Source: Diplolepis rosae
Taxonomy: Eukaryota; Arthropoda; Insecta; Hymenoptera; Diplolepididae
DNA length: 64,000 bases
Direction: 5' to 3'
NCBI GenBank assembly: GCA_030998225.1
Contig: JAPYXD010000716.1
Span: forward strand, 3,162,001-3,226,000
The translations under genes were made by a program, and so were the position numbers. The notes beneath the pieces are model-generated. The model saw only the letters and a list, made by a program, of their open reading frames with translations. It searched no databases and had not been told where the DNA came from. Below are positions 35,934-48,214 of this stretch, piece after piece (within the stretch, counting starts at the first letter, position 1; each line of letters starts with the position of its first letter).

Positions 35934-37170
35934 CACTGAAAAAAAAATTTAGACATCACAACAAAAGCGTTTTGTTAAGCAGTTTTTGTTGCCATTGCAA
36001 AATTTTTGTTGGCCTAAACAAAGTTTTGTTGAGCCAACAAAACTGTTTAGTTGGATTAATTAGATACGTGATCACGCATGCGTGTTCACTTCCCAGAAAA
36101 CAACGTGACTGCGTAATGCACGCGTGTTGATTAATCCGCACGGGTGAACTCAGGAAGTCACACAGGTGCGCGTGACATTGCCACGCATATGGCTCGCACG
36201 TGGTGGTTCGCAAGCGTGCTTCACGAATGCGCGATTCCAAAAAATATGTATATTTATTTTAATATTATCAATTTTATCAGGAAAAATGATGGAAAATAAA
36301 TAATTCGAACAATTTTTTTATTCCGCAAATAATTTGGAAGAGCAATAACAATCGTTAGACACGCATTGAATGAACATCAATTAAACTATAACATTATATC
36401 AATGACCAACATCTTTTGAATAAAATAAAACTTTCGAAAGTAATTTATTTATATTTTACATGCAAAAAGGAAATTATGCATTTGATATTTTTCGTACTTA
36501 AATCATATTTTAATACGACTACCTTATTTCATGGAACTTTCAACACGATCATCATTACTTATAACTTAATTATAGAGTCCATTTCTTGTCTTAAATTTTT
36601 ACATATACGAAAATTAATTTTTATGAAGAAAGTCAGTCAGCCTACCTGAGTGATCGCGTACTACGACCCGCATGGCGTGCGGGCGACGTGCCCCGCACGA
36701 TTGTTATCTGGGTTATTGTTAGCCGCTGTTGTTCTCTATGCTCGATTGAAATATATTTTCGTTAGTCGATTGTATGTGATATGTTTAATTCAAATAATAT
36801 GACAGACAAGGAAACAAAACGTCTTCTAGAGGACTGGGGTTTAAGGTGCCTCATTGACACCTTCAAAAGTAACTATTAAGTATAGTCAAAATGTTAACCT
36901 AGATATATTCATCGTTATACATTTTATTATTTTTAAATACTTTTTATATATATCTGAAATTAAATTGTTAAATATATTAAGACTTAACTTTTTGCTTTTT
37001 AGAGCAACATTTTTATTACAGCAACAGAACAGTTTTGTTAGACTAACAAAGAAACCCAACAAAATAATTCCGCTGGCTCAACAAAACAGTTTTTCTGCAC
37101 AAATTACAACAAAATTATTTTGTTGCGGCAACAAAATTTTGGTTGGTCAAGCAAAATCGTTTTCTCAGTG
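35934..37170 (+). mobile_element. CACTG-ended transposon with SAM-like exon, second copy
   Basis: The element begins CACTGAAAAAAAAATT and ends CGTTTTCTCAGTG (1237 bp). Subterminal regions at about 35955-36055 and 37010-37160 are arrays of CAACAAAA / TTTTGTTG words, the same motif class as in 14948-17026. It contains a diverged copy of that element's first exon at 36781-36868. The flanking bases do not give a clean target duplication. It appears to be an internally shortened relative. Confidence 0.72.
36781..36868 (+). pseudogene. Isolated SAM-like first exon inside transposon
   Basis: The frame opens at 36781 (or the in-frame ATG at 36799) and reads MTDKETKRLLEDWGLRCLID, then TF and a donor, GTAACT, in phase 1. 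It aligns with the exon at 15208-15277 (L-x-E-x-W-G-L-x-x-L-I-D-T-F conserved) and ends at the equivalent base. The later exons of the other copy are absent, so this is a remnant first exon unless they lie elsewhere. Confidence 0.55.
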
Positions 37171-38120
37171 CGTATAGCTCTAGTCGCGCTGCTAGTAGAC
37201 GTTGAAATGAAACTGTATTGCTGCTACAGCTATACAGCACAGGTATCACAACGATTCAAATTTTACAGTTACTGTGACAATACGTTTATGTTTATTATAA
37301 CGAAACGGTAGTATCGCTACGAAGGCAAATTAAAGGTTTTTGCTGCATTTATTATTCAATTTCGTTGTGACGACTCTGAGGTAGCACCTGCGCTATCAAA
37401 GCTAAAAGCGCTTTTATCGTTTGCGCTATAAAAAAAATTTTTTAAATTATATCTAGTGCAATAACAAATGATTCTATAGGTTTCCACATTAAATTACGAA
37501 TTACAAATCCAAAAAAATTGAAATAAGATTCATTTAACCTCAAAAGATAGCACTCGAATATTCATTTGCGCTACGCTATGCTCTGCTATCCAATAAATCT
37601 ATATTATTTTAATCGTGAAGTTGCTGATTTCGAAGTAAAATTCATAAAAAACACGTGTTGTCAACCTCGCAGACTGATCCCGAGCGTAAGTGTTCAGCAA
37701 TATTATTGATTCTTTAAAAATTTCTTAACCAAAAATTATTGCGCCATTTATATCAATTTATTTTATTTTTAATTCTGTTTTTATGAACTATAAAAAGAAG
37801 TGAAATCAGCCAATAATCTCTGATGTAAGCAATGACATTGTTTCGCAAATTGACAATCATACCAACTTAACTTTTAAAAATTGCAATATTTTTTGGACAC
37901 TCTTGAGCACATAAATTTGTAAGATCTGAATTTAAGGTAGCGCTAATTGTTACGCTATATAATAACACGACACTAACTGGGAGTCCTTGCCCTGAGATAT
38001 TAAACTACGTGCTCCATTATTTGCACTTTTCTTTTCATTGCCATTTCTTTTGGGATGTCGTTTACTCAATTGTGCTAGTATATGAAACAGACGTTCGTAA
38101 ATGTTTTTTAGAGTTACTTG

Positions 38121-38151
<31 letters not shown>

Positions 38152-39783
38152 GTATTTTTTAAATGACATCATACCAAGTTCTATAGATAAAAACCTTGTC
38201 TACCAAGTATACTTATGGCAATAGTTTACTGGCTTTTTGTAGATATTTTATCTTTTGGTATTCTCTTGTTGTTAAGCTGTATGCTGTATGCCATATATGA
38301 ATTTAATTAGCTTTAGATATCAAGGTTACTCATTTTTTCCAAAAAAATTGTTCATCACTCTTTTTCTTACATTTTGTCTATTTTTTAACTCTTAGATAAG
38401 ACAAAATATCCATTGCTGGTTTTTGGAAAATGTCTATGAGCACATGAATAATTTTTTGTGAAATGTTGGTTAAAAAATTATTGATAGACTATTAAATTGA
38501 TGTATATTTAAATGATTAAAAAAAATCATCAATATCTTTAAATTAACCAAATAATGGTTCATTAGAAAGTATCTAAATATACTTAATGGGAAATAATATA
38601 TATAAATTAAACATACCATCTTACTTAAACTAATCAAATTTTTAGTAGCTGTTACTAAAAGCAATATGTTGGGACTTATAAGTTAAAGTTATCCTAGAAA
38701 TTTCTCTCAGTGTAGGGGGGCAACTTGCATTGAAATAAGGGCTTTTCAGTTGCACACTAAAATTGAATTTCAAAGACAACAAATTCTTTCTTTATAATAA
38801 AAAGAACATTCACGTCACGATAAGATGGATTATACGATTAGAGAAGTACTACTGTGATTGTAAAATGAATTGGTATACGGTTTTTTTTCACATACGTAGT
38901 CTTTCTTGGAATCAATAGGTGGCTACCATATATCATGTATAAGAGAAATTGATGAACGTATAAGGATCGTTGTCAAAAAGTTGTGATAGATAAAAAATAC
39001 ATGAAAAATTTATTGTTTCGCAATCTATTTGACTACTAGTGTTCAGTTCTCCAATTTTATTTCCATGTTCTTAGTAATATCATCCAAAAATGGGTTACCG
39101 AGCGGCCATTTTCAAAAACTATACGGTTTTTTAAAAAACTTGTCGAAGTTAAACTTCACAATTTTTTGGGAACGACCCATATGCATATGTTCTATTGTTA
39201 ATTTGCATGTTTTGTCTCTTTCTGCTAATAATGAAAAAAAAAAAACAATAAAATTTCAAGGAAAAGTAATAAATCGTGAATATTATTAAATTCTTAGAAC
39301 TGTAAAATGATGGACAAGTATATAATAGATTATTTGAGTGTCATACGTATATCGTATGTATTTAAGTTCTGAGACTTTTTTAAAAAAATCTCAAGGATCT
39401 TAGTGACAGATTTTCTTCAAAGGTTTTTCTCAAGAGACGTGCTATCAGGGACGGTGCAGATAAAAACTTCTACCGTCCGAAGAAGTGGGGCCACCTAACG
39501 TTCGTCACGATATATTGAAGCGAACTTGAGTTCCGCGGCAGTATTTCTCGTCGTAGTTACATAGTGATACTATTGTCATTAGTTTAATTTCCAAGACGTC
39601 TCAAAAGAAAAGAAACATTGAAAATATTTATCAAGAAACACAGTAATAAAGTCTAATAGACAATTTTGTCTTATATTTAGCCACCCAATGTATAAGTGCA
39701 TATGTCTGTAAAATCTTGATGTTAGCTGACATTAAGAATTTTTTACAGTAAACATTAATTGCTTGATTCAGAAAATCCGTATC
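37171..39783. other. No supported gene; one orphan CACTG-type end
   Basis: A TA microsatellite lies at about 38125-38152. A right end GAAATTTCTCTCAGTG with TA flank (about 38698-38714) has no visible left partner. Otherwise AT-rich with short frames only. Confidence 0.4.
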
Positions 39784-39994
39784 TTAAGACCATGTCATGG
39801 ACGTAACATTATCCAAAACTTTTCGCCCTTCTCATTCTTAAATTAATAACTCAAATGGATTTTTCATATCAGACAAACGTAAAAGAAAGATAAAGGTACG
39901 TTTATACGCTTTGAAAAATTCATTTGTATTATTAATTTAAGAATGGGGAGAGAGAAAAGAATTGGCTGAAGTCACGTCTAGGACATGGTCTTAA
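39784..39994. mobile_element. TTAA-bounded MITE
   Basis: TTAAGACCATGTCATGGACG at the left is repeated inverted as ACGTCTAGGACATGGTCTTAA at the right. TTAA at both outer edges could be a piggyBac-type target duplication or part of the repeat. Further internal inversion (CAAATGGATTTTTCA / TGAAAAATTCATTTG, TCTTAAATTAATA / TATTAATTTAAGA) makes the whole 211 bp palindromic. Non-coding. Confidence 0.78.
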
Positions 39995-41741
39995 AATTTT
40001 CCTTATTAAATGTTTCATCAATTTTCAAAGGATTCTTGAGGAATACTCACTAGTTTTTGAAAATTATATGTCCATACACACAATAAAGTTACATATAAAT
40101 TTGATAAGTTTTTAGATATTCTCTTAATGTTAAAAGTGACAAATGTGAGAAAAAATTACAAGCGTTGAAATGAATTTCACAGTTCCTTATGCAAATGCAT
40201 TGAGGACAAAGGTGAGTAAAGAATTAATATAAACACGGCGAAAAATTCCAAATAAAAACTTCTTAATCGTGCTTGTGATAAAAGAAGAAGATTTCACGAT
40301 TTCACCATGAAAAATGGAGATAAGGAAATCGAGATTGATTACTGAAATTTGTGCAAAAAAATGTTACCTTTGGTTTTTTCTGACTGTTTTCCCAATAAAC
40401 AGAAGAAAGTGTAATGTCACTTGACAATTATTACTGACAATCAGTAATCCTTGTAAATCTGCGTCCCACTCTCTTCCATTTATTGAAGAATCAGCTGGAA
40501 AGAACCAAAAGTAACATTTTTTAACCTATTTATAGATTATATTCGGGGGGGGGGGGGGGGTAATCAAGGTGGTGAAACAGTTCTCTGCTAAACTTGTTTT
40601 ATCAAACGCAACAAACAGGGAATCATTCTGCTGTTCCTTATTATTAATATTATATTGTATATACATACATGTATGTATACTGCTTGAAACTTCAAGGGAA
40701 GAAAGCAATCAAAGTTCTATCTTCCATCAAAATGAGAATATTTTTTCGTTATTTTTTATCTGTGTCCTTTGAATAAATAATGATACCTATGCAAGAATCT
40801 ATATGAGAAGTGAAGTTCTTTTGACACGTTTTATAGACTATGAAAATGTTGTAGTATATGATTCATTTTGGGAATAGCTTATAAAATATATGAAAAATCA
40901 GCTTTAAAAGCTTTAATACTTGCAAATAAATTTCAATGTTTATATATTCGAAATATTCATATTTTTCTACTACATATCAAAAAAAGAATTTAAAATTTTC
41001 ATAGATTAGAAATCCATCAAAAGCTAATAATAAATAGTGTGTCCATGCGTGTATCGAATTTCACAATTATTAGATATTTAATAGGTAAATATATATATTA
41101 CAGAGCAATTGAATCGTGAATAAATTGATAATTTTTCATTCATATTATCAACAAGGCGGAAATGTATGTCTTCAGTACGAGAACTTGAGTGGCAATGAAA
41201 GTTACTTTCTTCTAACTTTCTCGATTACGAAGTTTCAGAGCTCACATATGATCAGTCAGTGGTCAAAAGCACTCGTATTAACGCGAACTATGATTTCTTT
41301 ACAAAGCTTAATGCTCAAGCAATAAAAATGTGTTAAGTTTTGAAAAAAATTTGGTGCATTGTAGTAAATAATTTTTATTAATCTATTCCAATTTAACGTA
41401 TTTCAATTATAAGAATATTGACAATTTAAAATTTAAGTTATTAGAAAAAGAAAATCGTCCGTCCTTACTTTTATCACACTTTAGTTAGATACAGCTCTGT
41501 AGTTTCGAATTTGTACTTGTGATTAAATTTTTTTTTTTTTTTTTTTCACTTTATTTGAGTGCAGCAGTTTCTCTTAAAGTTTCACATATGATCTTGGAAA
41601 TACTAAGGTCAAAGTATTTCTTATACATATGCAGATAGGAAAAATTATTGTGAGAGCAATAGCTTGGAAATTTAATTGTTCTAAAGAGAACTTGGATTAA
41701 AAATTTTTTAAATTTCATTTAAAATTTTTTATACAATAATT
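39995..41741. other. Upstream region of Papss; no other gene seen
   Basis: It contains a 16-base G run at 40545-40560, a T tract at about 41527-41546 and a short dispersed repeat near 40318-40360. The 5' UTR and promoter of Papss should lie at its right end, but I cannot mark a transcription start. Confidence 0.4.
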
Positions 41742-44700
41742 ATGGGAATCTTGGACTGTCGTGTTATTGAATCTCCAGGCGACTCTAAAAATAAGGTAAT
41801 ATATACGATATAAATGTCTTGTTACACATAATAGTAATCAGTAGAATAATGAAGAAAGAAATATTAACTATAATCGAATTAGATTGAAGTGGTACAATTT
41901 CTTATGATAATATCATATAGGTATATACAGTATATTTGAATTACCAAAACGTATAAGATTAGTCATGATCCGATCCACCTCGATCCAATCCTATTGAGCC
42001 TGACGGTTGACTTAATGAAATATATTATAAATTAATTTATTAGTTTCTTAATTGGCATTTATTAACTTGTTAGTTTGATTATTTATTGAATTATGAGGGT
42101 TAAAGTGAGAAGAGAAAATAGAGGACGAAAGCCAAAAATGAGATAGGTGTGCCATACACAATGTAGAATATTCCTTGTTTTAGAATGTGGCTATGAATGT
42201 CTCAGCTCAAGCCCATCATGTGACAAGGGTAAAACGAGGTCAAGCCTTTGGTTCAGTTCGAGGGTTTAGAGGATGCACTGTTTGGCTGACAGGCTTCTCG
42301 GGTGCTGGAAAAACCTCGATTGCTTTCCAAGTCGAAGATCACTTAGTTTCACAAGTAGGTATCTGTAATATATTAAAGATATGTATATATGTATACATTA
42401 TTACATAAATATGGATATTGTGTTATAGGGGATTCCTGCTTATGGATTGGATGGAGACAATGTTCGAACCGGATTGAATAGAAATTTGGGATTCAGTAAA
42501 GAAGATCGAAAAGAAAATATTCGTAGAGTTGCAGAAGTTGCAAAGCTATTTGCAGATGGAGGAGTAATAACTCTTTGTAGTTTTGTTTCTCCATTTGAAG
42601 CAGATAGACAAATTGCAAGAAGGATTCATGAAGAGGCTAATTTGCCGTTTTTCGAGATTTTTGTAGATGCATCTCTCACGCTTTGTGAGGCACGTGACGT
42701 GAAGGTAAGATAAATATTTACCTAAAATATAGGAAAATAGATTGAGATGAGTTACTCAGAAAAATATTTGCTTGAATAAACAGAATTTTTGTTGGTTCAA
42801 CTATAGCATTTAGTTGTTATATGGATAAAAAATGTTTTCTTAATCCAACGAAATATTTAACAGTGGAACGTTGATTTTACTTTTACTAACTATTCAAGCA
42901 TGGTGTTCATATAATCGGAAAGAGTCAGTGAAGCGTGAAATCATAAACAACCAGGACCGTATTAGGTCTTGTGTGTCATATGAAATTTGTTCTTCAATCA
43001 TAAAGAATAATAGTATTTTAGGGATCGAAAATAATTAATAAAAAGTTTAGTTACAGCAAATGTGTGACAAGAAAAATGTTAAATATACGTAAGAGTTATG
43101 CTGGACCGTATTTTTTAAAAAGTCATAGTGAATATTAGATTAGCATTATTATTTAAAAATTCACTCTCTTCTTTATTTCGCTTTTGGTAATCGGATAATT
43201 TATTAACTACTCTCTAGCTCTACTCCGTACACCCTACTGCTTCATAGATCATTCTTCAAAAGCTCAAAATCAGATTCTTCAAAATCTGCGTTCCGGTGTA
43301 ACTATTTTTAATAAATTTCAAAAACTTAATTTCAAATACTTAGTAAATTCAACAAAACAATTTTGTTTAATAAACAACAATTTGTTTCTGACTGTATAGG
43401 TACTAAAATGCATAGATCTATTATACGTATACCTACATGATACTTCAAATGAATATAAATGTTGATTTTTGTTTTCAGGGTCTCTACAAAAGAGTTAGAC
43501 AAGGATCAATAAAAGAATTTACCGGAATCGATCAGTCTTATGAAAGACCAGTAATGCCAGATCTCACCATTGACACAGAGAACTTTACTCTCGAAGAATG
43601 CACCAAGATGGTCCTCGACTTGCTTGAAAAACGCGGAATTTTGCCCAAAATTTGTAAACCTGGAGAACCAGTTCCAGAACTCTTTATTTCAAAAGAAAAA
43701 TTAGCTACCGCCCGAAAAGAAGTCGAAACTCTAGACTCTGTTGAGGTCAATGACCTTGATGTTCAGTGGATTCAAGTCCTCGCTGAAGGTTGGGCTGCGC
43801 CTTTAAAAGGCTTTATGAGAGAGGATCAATATCTGCAGGTACAATATCTTCTGGAGTCCAGTCCAACTACACAAACACACACACACACACAAGCGCGCGC
43901 ATACACACGTATTTTTCGTGAGTTATCCAGGAGGTTTTATACTTATAATAAGGTAAAAGCACCAATAGCCGGACGGTACCCAATAGCCGGGCAGAGCCAT
44001 GCATTTTTCTCAAAATTAGAGATTTACGAATCACTTATCGCTATTTTGGTGTACCGTATACAAACCTCGAAACGTACACTTTAAAAAAGTGAAAAATTTG
44101 TTGAATTAGAAATTAAAACTTCGCCAAGAAAAAAAAATTTCTCTACTGAAGCACAAGGCTGGTCGAAATGTAGCGAAATCTGCTCTATAAACTAACTGAC
44201 ACGTTGTCTTTGTTAAGCAAATAACATTTACATTTACCCTCATTTTTCATTTTAATACGTGTTACACTGAAGTCAAATGCTTTATCTACATCATAATATT
44301 TTTCAAAATTAAAAAAAATTTTACTTTAATTAAATATTCTAAATCCGGTTATTAGGTCAATGAATATTCGTTTTGCCTAATAACCGAACGCGTGTCCGGA
44401 GTTACATTGCACTTATTTTGTTTTCGCTCTATAGTCACCGGACGAAAAGGTTATTACAAAAACGAATGCGAATTTTAAAAAGTGCTGTTGATATTTTCGA
44501 GAAATGTGGTAAGTATTTGATTGTTTTCAATTCATAGAAGATATCTATCTGATAAAATATTAGGTAAATTACTTTAAACATATTTTAATTATTCAAATAT
44601 GAAATCCAACCTCAATTGACATTTGTCGTTTATTTTCTTGTTGATTTTACATTGAGAACAATGAAAATATGGATTTCAGAGTGAAATTTCCCCACTTTTT

Positions 44701-46833
44701 GATCTTTTTGAATGATAATTTTCAATAATAATGATAAAATATGATTGATAATGAATAATTTTTTAAAGAAATAATGTTTGAATTATGGATTTGCTGAAAA
44801 TCTGATATTTTGAGAAAGTATTTTCATTTTAACATATGTATTTTCTGGGTTTTATGTATTTGGTGTCTTTATTATAGATCATGGAAAAAGTATCGGAAAA
44901 AAAGATTAAAAAGCTTTATACCAAAGCGGATATTATTAATGCGATTGAGGATATAAGGCAAAAACGATTGACAATTAGTGCTGCAAGCTCTAAATATAAT
45001 ATATTCTATTTGTAAAATCTTTTCAATACTTGTTTTTTATAAGCGCAGACCTAAAAAATGTTTCCGTAAATATTTCCCAGTGTTTATTATGCTTAAAAAA
45101 TATCAAATCCATATCAATCAAATTATAATATTCTCTTGTCCGAGTATTGGTGCAGCGCTGTCCGGATATTGGATCAATTCACTTTACCCGTCCGGCAATT
45201 GGCTCCAGAGCATTATTTAATGAAAAGAATTATTAAAATGGATTATTCAGATTTAACACAACTCTGGACTTTTTGTTATAGTAGGGAGGACATATACATC
45301 AAAATAATCGCGGCAATTCTTGATTCCGCATCATATTTAGAACGATTAATACAAAAAATTGAATGACATTTCCTTAGACGTCCGGCTATTGGTGCTTTTA
45401 CCTTATACCCTGTATGCACATGTATTGTATATAATAATATGCCTGCTGCTAATTGTTGTTATAAAAATAAAAATATTAATTGAGAGAAATTTTTTCAGAC
45501 CCAGCATTTTAACTTTATAACTATTGAAGGCGTTGAAGTAAACCAATCAATTCCAATCGTCCTAGCAGTGAATACCAGTGATAAAGATCGTCTTGAAAAA
45601 TCGAGTTCCATTGTCCTTAGACATAAAGGAAAAGCTTTGGCTATTATGAGGAATCCGGAATTTTATTATCATCGTAAAGAGGAGAGATGTTCAAGGCAAT
45701 TTGGAAGCAGTGATTCTCGACATCCGTACATTCAATTGATATACAACTCTGGTGACTGGTTAGTAGGAGGCGAGATTGAAGTTCTAGAAAGAATTCGATG
45801 GAATGATGGATTAGATCAATACAGATTAAGTCCAAATGAAATCAGAGCCAAGTGTAGAGAAGTTGAAGCTGATGCCGTTTTTGCTTTTCAACTAAGAAAT
45901 CCAATTCATAATGGACATGCTCTTCTTATGCAGGTCCGCGAACTTGAAATAACATATAACATACGCTTGACTCGGAGATTTGAAATTTCACAATATTCAC
46001 ATTTTTATTTTTATTGTTAATATCAGGATACTAGGAAGCGTCTTTTGGAGGAGAGAGGATTTAAAAAGCCGATTTTGCTTCTACATCCTTTAGGAGGTTG
46101 GACGAAAGACGATGATGTTCCTCTTCATATTAGAATACATCAGCATCAAGCAGTTTTGGAAGAAGGTCTTTTGCATCCTGACACTATTTTGGCTATTTTT
46201 CCCAGTCCAATGATGTACGCTGGACCGACTGAGGTCTGAAAAACTCTCCAATTTATACTTTTTTTTTTCCTATACTATAATTTATAAATGGAAAACTACT
46301 TTTCACATTAAATTAATTTTACAGGTTCAGTGGCATGCCAAAGCTAGAATGAACGCAGGTGCCAGTTTTTATATTGTTGGCAGAGATCCTGCAGGAATAC
46401 CTCATCCCGATAAATTTTCACTTCCTGACGGAAATCTTTATGATCCTACTCATGGTGCCAAAGTTCTTTACATGGCTCCAGGATTATATAATATAGAAAT
46501 TATCCCGTTCAAAGTAGCAGCCTATGATACAAAGTACAAGAAAATGTCTTTCTTCAATCCTCAACGAAAAGCTGATTTTGATTTCATTTCTGGAACTAAA
46601 ATGCGCGGTGAGAATGAAACATTAATTTTCATTTTAAAATGAATAGACATGGAAATTTTCTATTCACTTTTTCATACTCGAGAATATTGTTTCAACTGCT
46701 TAAGATGCTTTAATAGACAATCTTTTTAGGATTGGCCAAGTCTGGTGAAAATCCACCGGAGGGATTTATGTCTCCAAAAGCCTGGAAGATTCTCTCAGAC
46801 TACTATCGAAACGCAAATAATAACTCGATCTGA
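41742..46833 (+). CDS. Papss: Bifunctional PAPS synthetase (APS kinase + ATP sulfurylase)
   Basis: This enzyme makes 3'-phosphoadenosine 5'-phosphosulfate, the universal sulfate donor for sulfotransferases, in two steps from ATP and sulfate. Coding exons: 41742-41795, 42184-42354, 42429-42704, 43479-43838, 45499-45933, 46027-46233, 46325-46607 and 46730-46833. All junctions are GT-AG and in frame, giving 629 residues, the usual size for animal PAPS synthetases. The APS kinase domain has a P-loop GFSGAGKT (55-62), DGDN (83-86) and [14 protein letters not shown]. The sulfurylase domain has [10 protein letters not shown] (418-427) and GRDPAG (520-525). The first exon ([18 protein letters not shown]) is the least certain part, since N-termini vary and alternative first exons are common. 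Introns 3 and 4 each host a transposon. The gene converges on the NACHT/WD40 gene downstream. Confidence 0.96.
42752..43394. mobile_element. CACTG-type element in Papss intron 3
   Basis: The left end TTACTCAGAAAAATATTTGC and right end GCAACAA-like array ending TTTGTTTCTGACTG are loosely inverted. Subterminal words ATTTTTGTTGGTTCAAC and TTCAACAAAACAATTTTGTT match the CAACAAAA arrays of the elements at 14948 and 35934. About 640 bp, no coding capacity. Ends are diverged, so the boundaries are approximate. Confidence 0.55.
43951..45403 (+). mobile_element. pogo-like DNA transposon in Papss intron 4
   Basis: Terminal repeats of 25 bp begin AGGTAAAAGCACCAATAGCC and continue GGACG; they are identical and inverted at the two ends. 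TA flanks both sides. Further copies of the CAATAGCCGG word lie inside both ends. At 44881-45000 a frame reads [20 protein letters not shown], then [20 protein letters not shown]. This matches the pipsqueak-type helix-turn-helix at the N-terminus of pogo/CENP-B transposases. The rest of the transposase is deleted, so the 1453-bp copy is non-autonomous. Confidence 0.88.
44881..45000 (+). pseudogene. Truncated pogo transposase N-terminus (psq HTH)
   Basis: About 40 residues survive: a basic start, then the HTH helices ([24 protein letters not shown]) that bind terminal repeats in this family. After residue 40 the frame runs into AT-rich sequence and a stop, with no DDE catalytic domain. It has a clear start codon, but the product would be only a DNA-binding fragment. 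Confidence 0.75.
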
Positions 46834-47232
46834 TACACATTAACGTTATTTATCTCTACATTAATTACCAACACTCGCATGATCATAAATAATTTATTAC
46901 CAAATGAGACTCAAATAAAGATTTTACATATATTAAAAATAATTTTAACTGAAAATAATTTCCCATCTCGTAACTGCATATTCTGTTGTAATTTAGAGTG
47001 TTTCTCGACTTTATCACTAAGTTAATTTATTGCAACGAAAATACGGCTCAAATGTTTTGAACTAAAATTATATAGTTGACAATCGAAGGATGAAAGAGCG
47101 ACGAGAACGTTCACAAAATCTGCTACTCTCCTTCATCAGAATCTCTCATCACTAGCCTGGACAATCTGGAATAGAATTTTTTTAGGATTCAAATTGTTTT
47201 TAGAACGGATTCTTTAATTGCAAACATTAAAT
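46834..47232 (+). other. Papss 3' UTR and polyadenylation signal
   Basis: A canonical AATAAA lies at 46914-46919, about 80 bases after the stop codon, and is the likely polyadenylation signal. The rest to 47232 is AT-rich with no gene. Confidence 0.6.
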
Positions 47233-47600
47233 TTAAAGGCATGTGATACTTGAGAAAAGTAGTAAGTTAATATGAACAACTTGGTTCAGTTTCTACATGT
47301 TTACCCACAAAATATATAAAATGTTGTTTTCAAAATTTAGAAAATGATAGAGAATATATTGTAAAATCGGACGTAGATAGACTACTTTTGGTTTTGATAA
47401 TGTAAACATTTTTTTCAATAAATTTTGCTAAAATTTAACTTTTTTTCATTTTTCAAATCAAAAGTAGTCTATCTACGTCCGCTTTTATTTTGACCATTTC
47501 TCAAATTTTGAAAACAAAATTCTATGAATTTTGGACACAAACATATAGAAATCTAGAATCAATAATATTCGCTAATTTGCTAAATATCACATCCCCTTAA
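47233..47600. mobile_element. Palindromic MITE, copy 2 (between Papss and NACHT/WD40 gene)
   Basis: The left end reads TTAAAGGCATGTGATACTT and the right ends AAATATCACATCCCCTTAA. The arms share ACGTAGATAGACTACTTTTG and its inverse, and TTTTGTTTTCAAAATTT and its inverse. Length is 368 bp, same family as 10957-11318. Confidence 0.85.
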
Positions 47601-48214
47601 TACTTTTCTTTCATAAAAATCAAATCTGGCGTTTACAACTATTTAGGATCTTTTAATTATTTTAAGCAAACTGTATATAAACATGCTAAGTTATCCGCTG
47701 GGTCATGCTATAAGCAAATATACATATTTATACATAATTTTCCCTACGAATTAAGATGTCTGAAATCTTTAATAAAAATAATACATTCCCATAAACATGC
47801 ATTCACTGGTGGAGCTCTATCCAACTGCGTACGAAAGCCCTGAATGAAGTTTAATGTTAAATATAAGTTAAATATAGCAGCTTATGCTTTGAGCTAGGGA
47901 GTTGGATAGGACTGATTAACTAATCTACTCTTCAGTCTAAATTTAAATACAAACGAATACTAAAAAGTCAAATCACAGCACAATGATATGTTTTACCAAT
48001 GATACCTATGATTTTTTAACTTTTATTTTTTTCTCCTCCATTTTTTAAAAAAAGTTCTATCGCCATGCAATGACCAAAATGTCTGCGATCAGAGTGGGAA
48101 TTGGAAAGTAAAAAATCTAAATATAATAAAATAAAATAGCAGTAAAATTCGGCAATTTATGCAATAAAAATCTTACAATCTGATCAGTCACAAACATTAA
48201 ATCTAAGTGTTTCC
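47601..48214. other. Intergenic spacer
   Basis: AT-rich, no gene. It separates two copies of the same palindromic MITE in the gap between converging genes. Confidence 0.5.

Noticed and set aside
43839..44084. Extension of the Papss exon past 43838
   Set aside because: The sequence departs from the PAPS synthetase family right at a GT donor and enters a CA microsatellite and the pogo-like element; the family sequence resumes at 45499.
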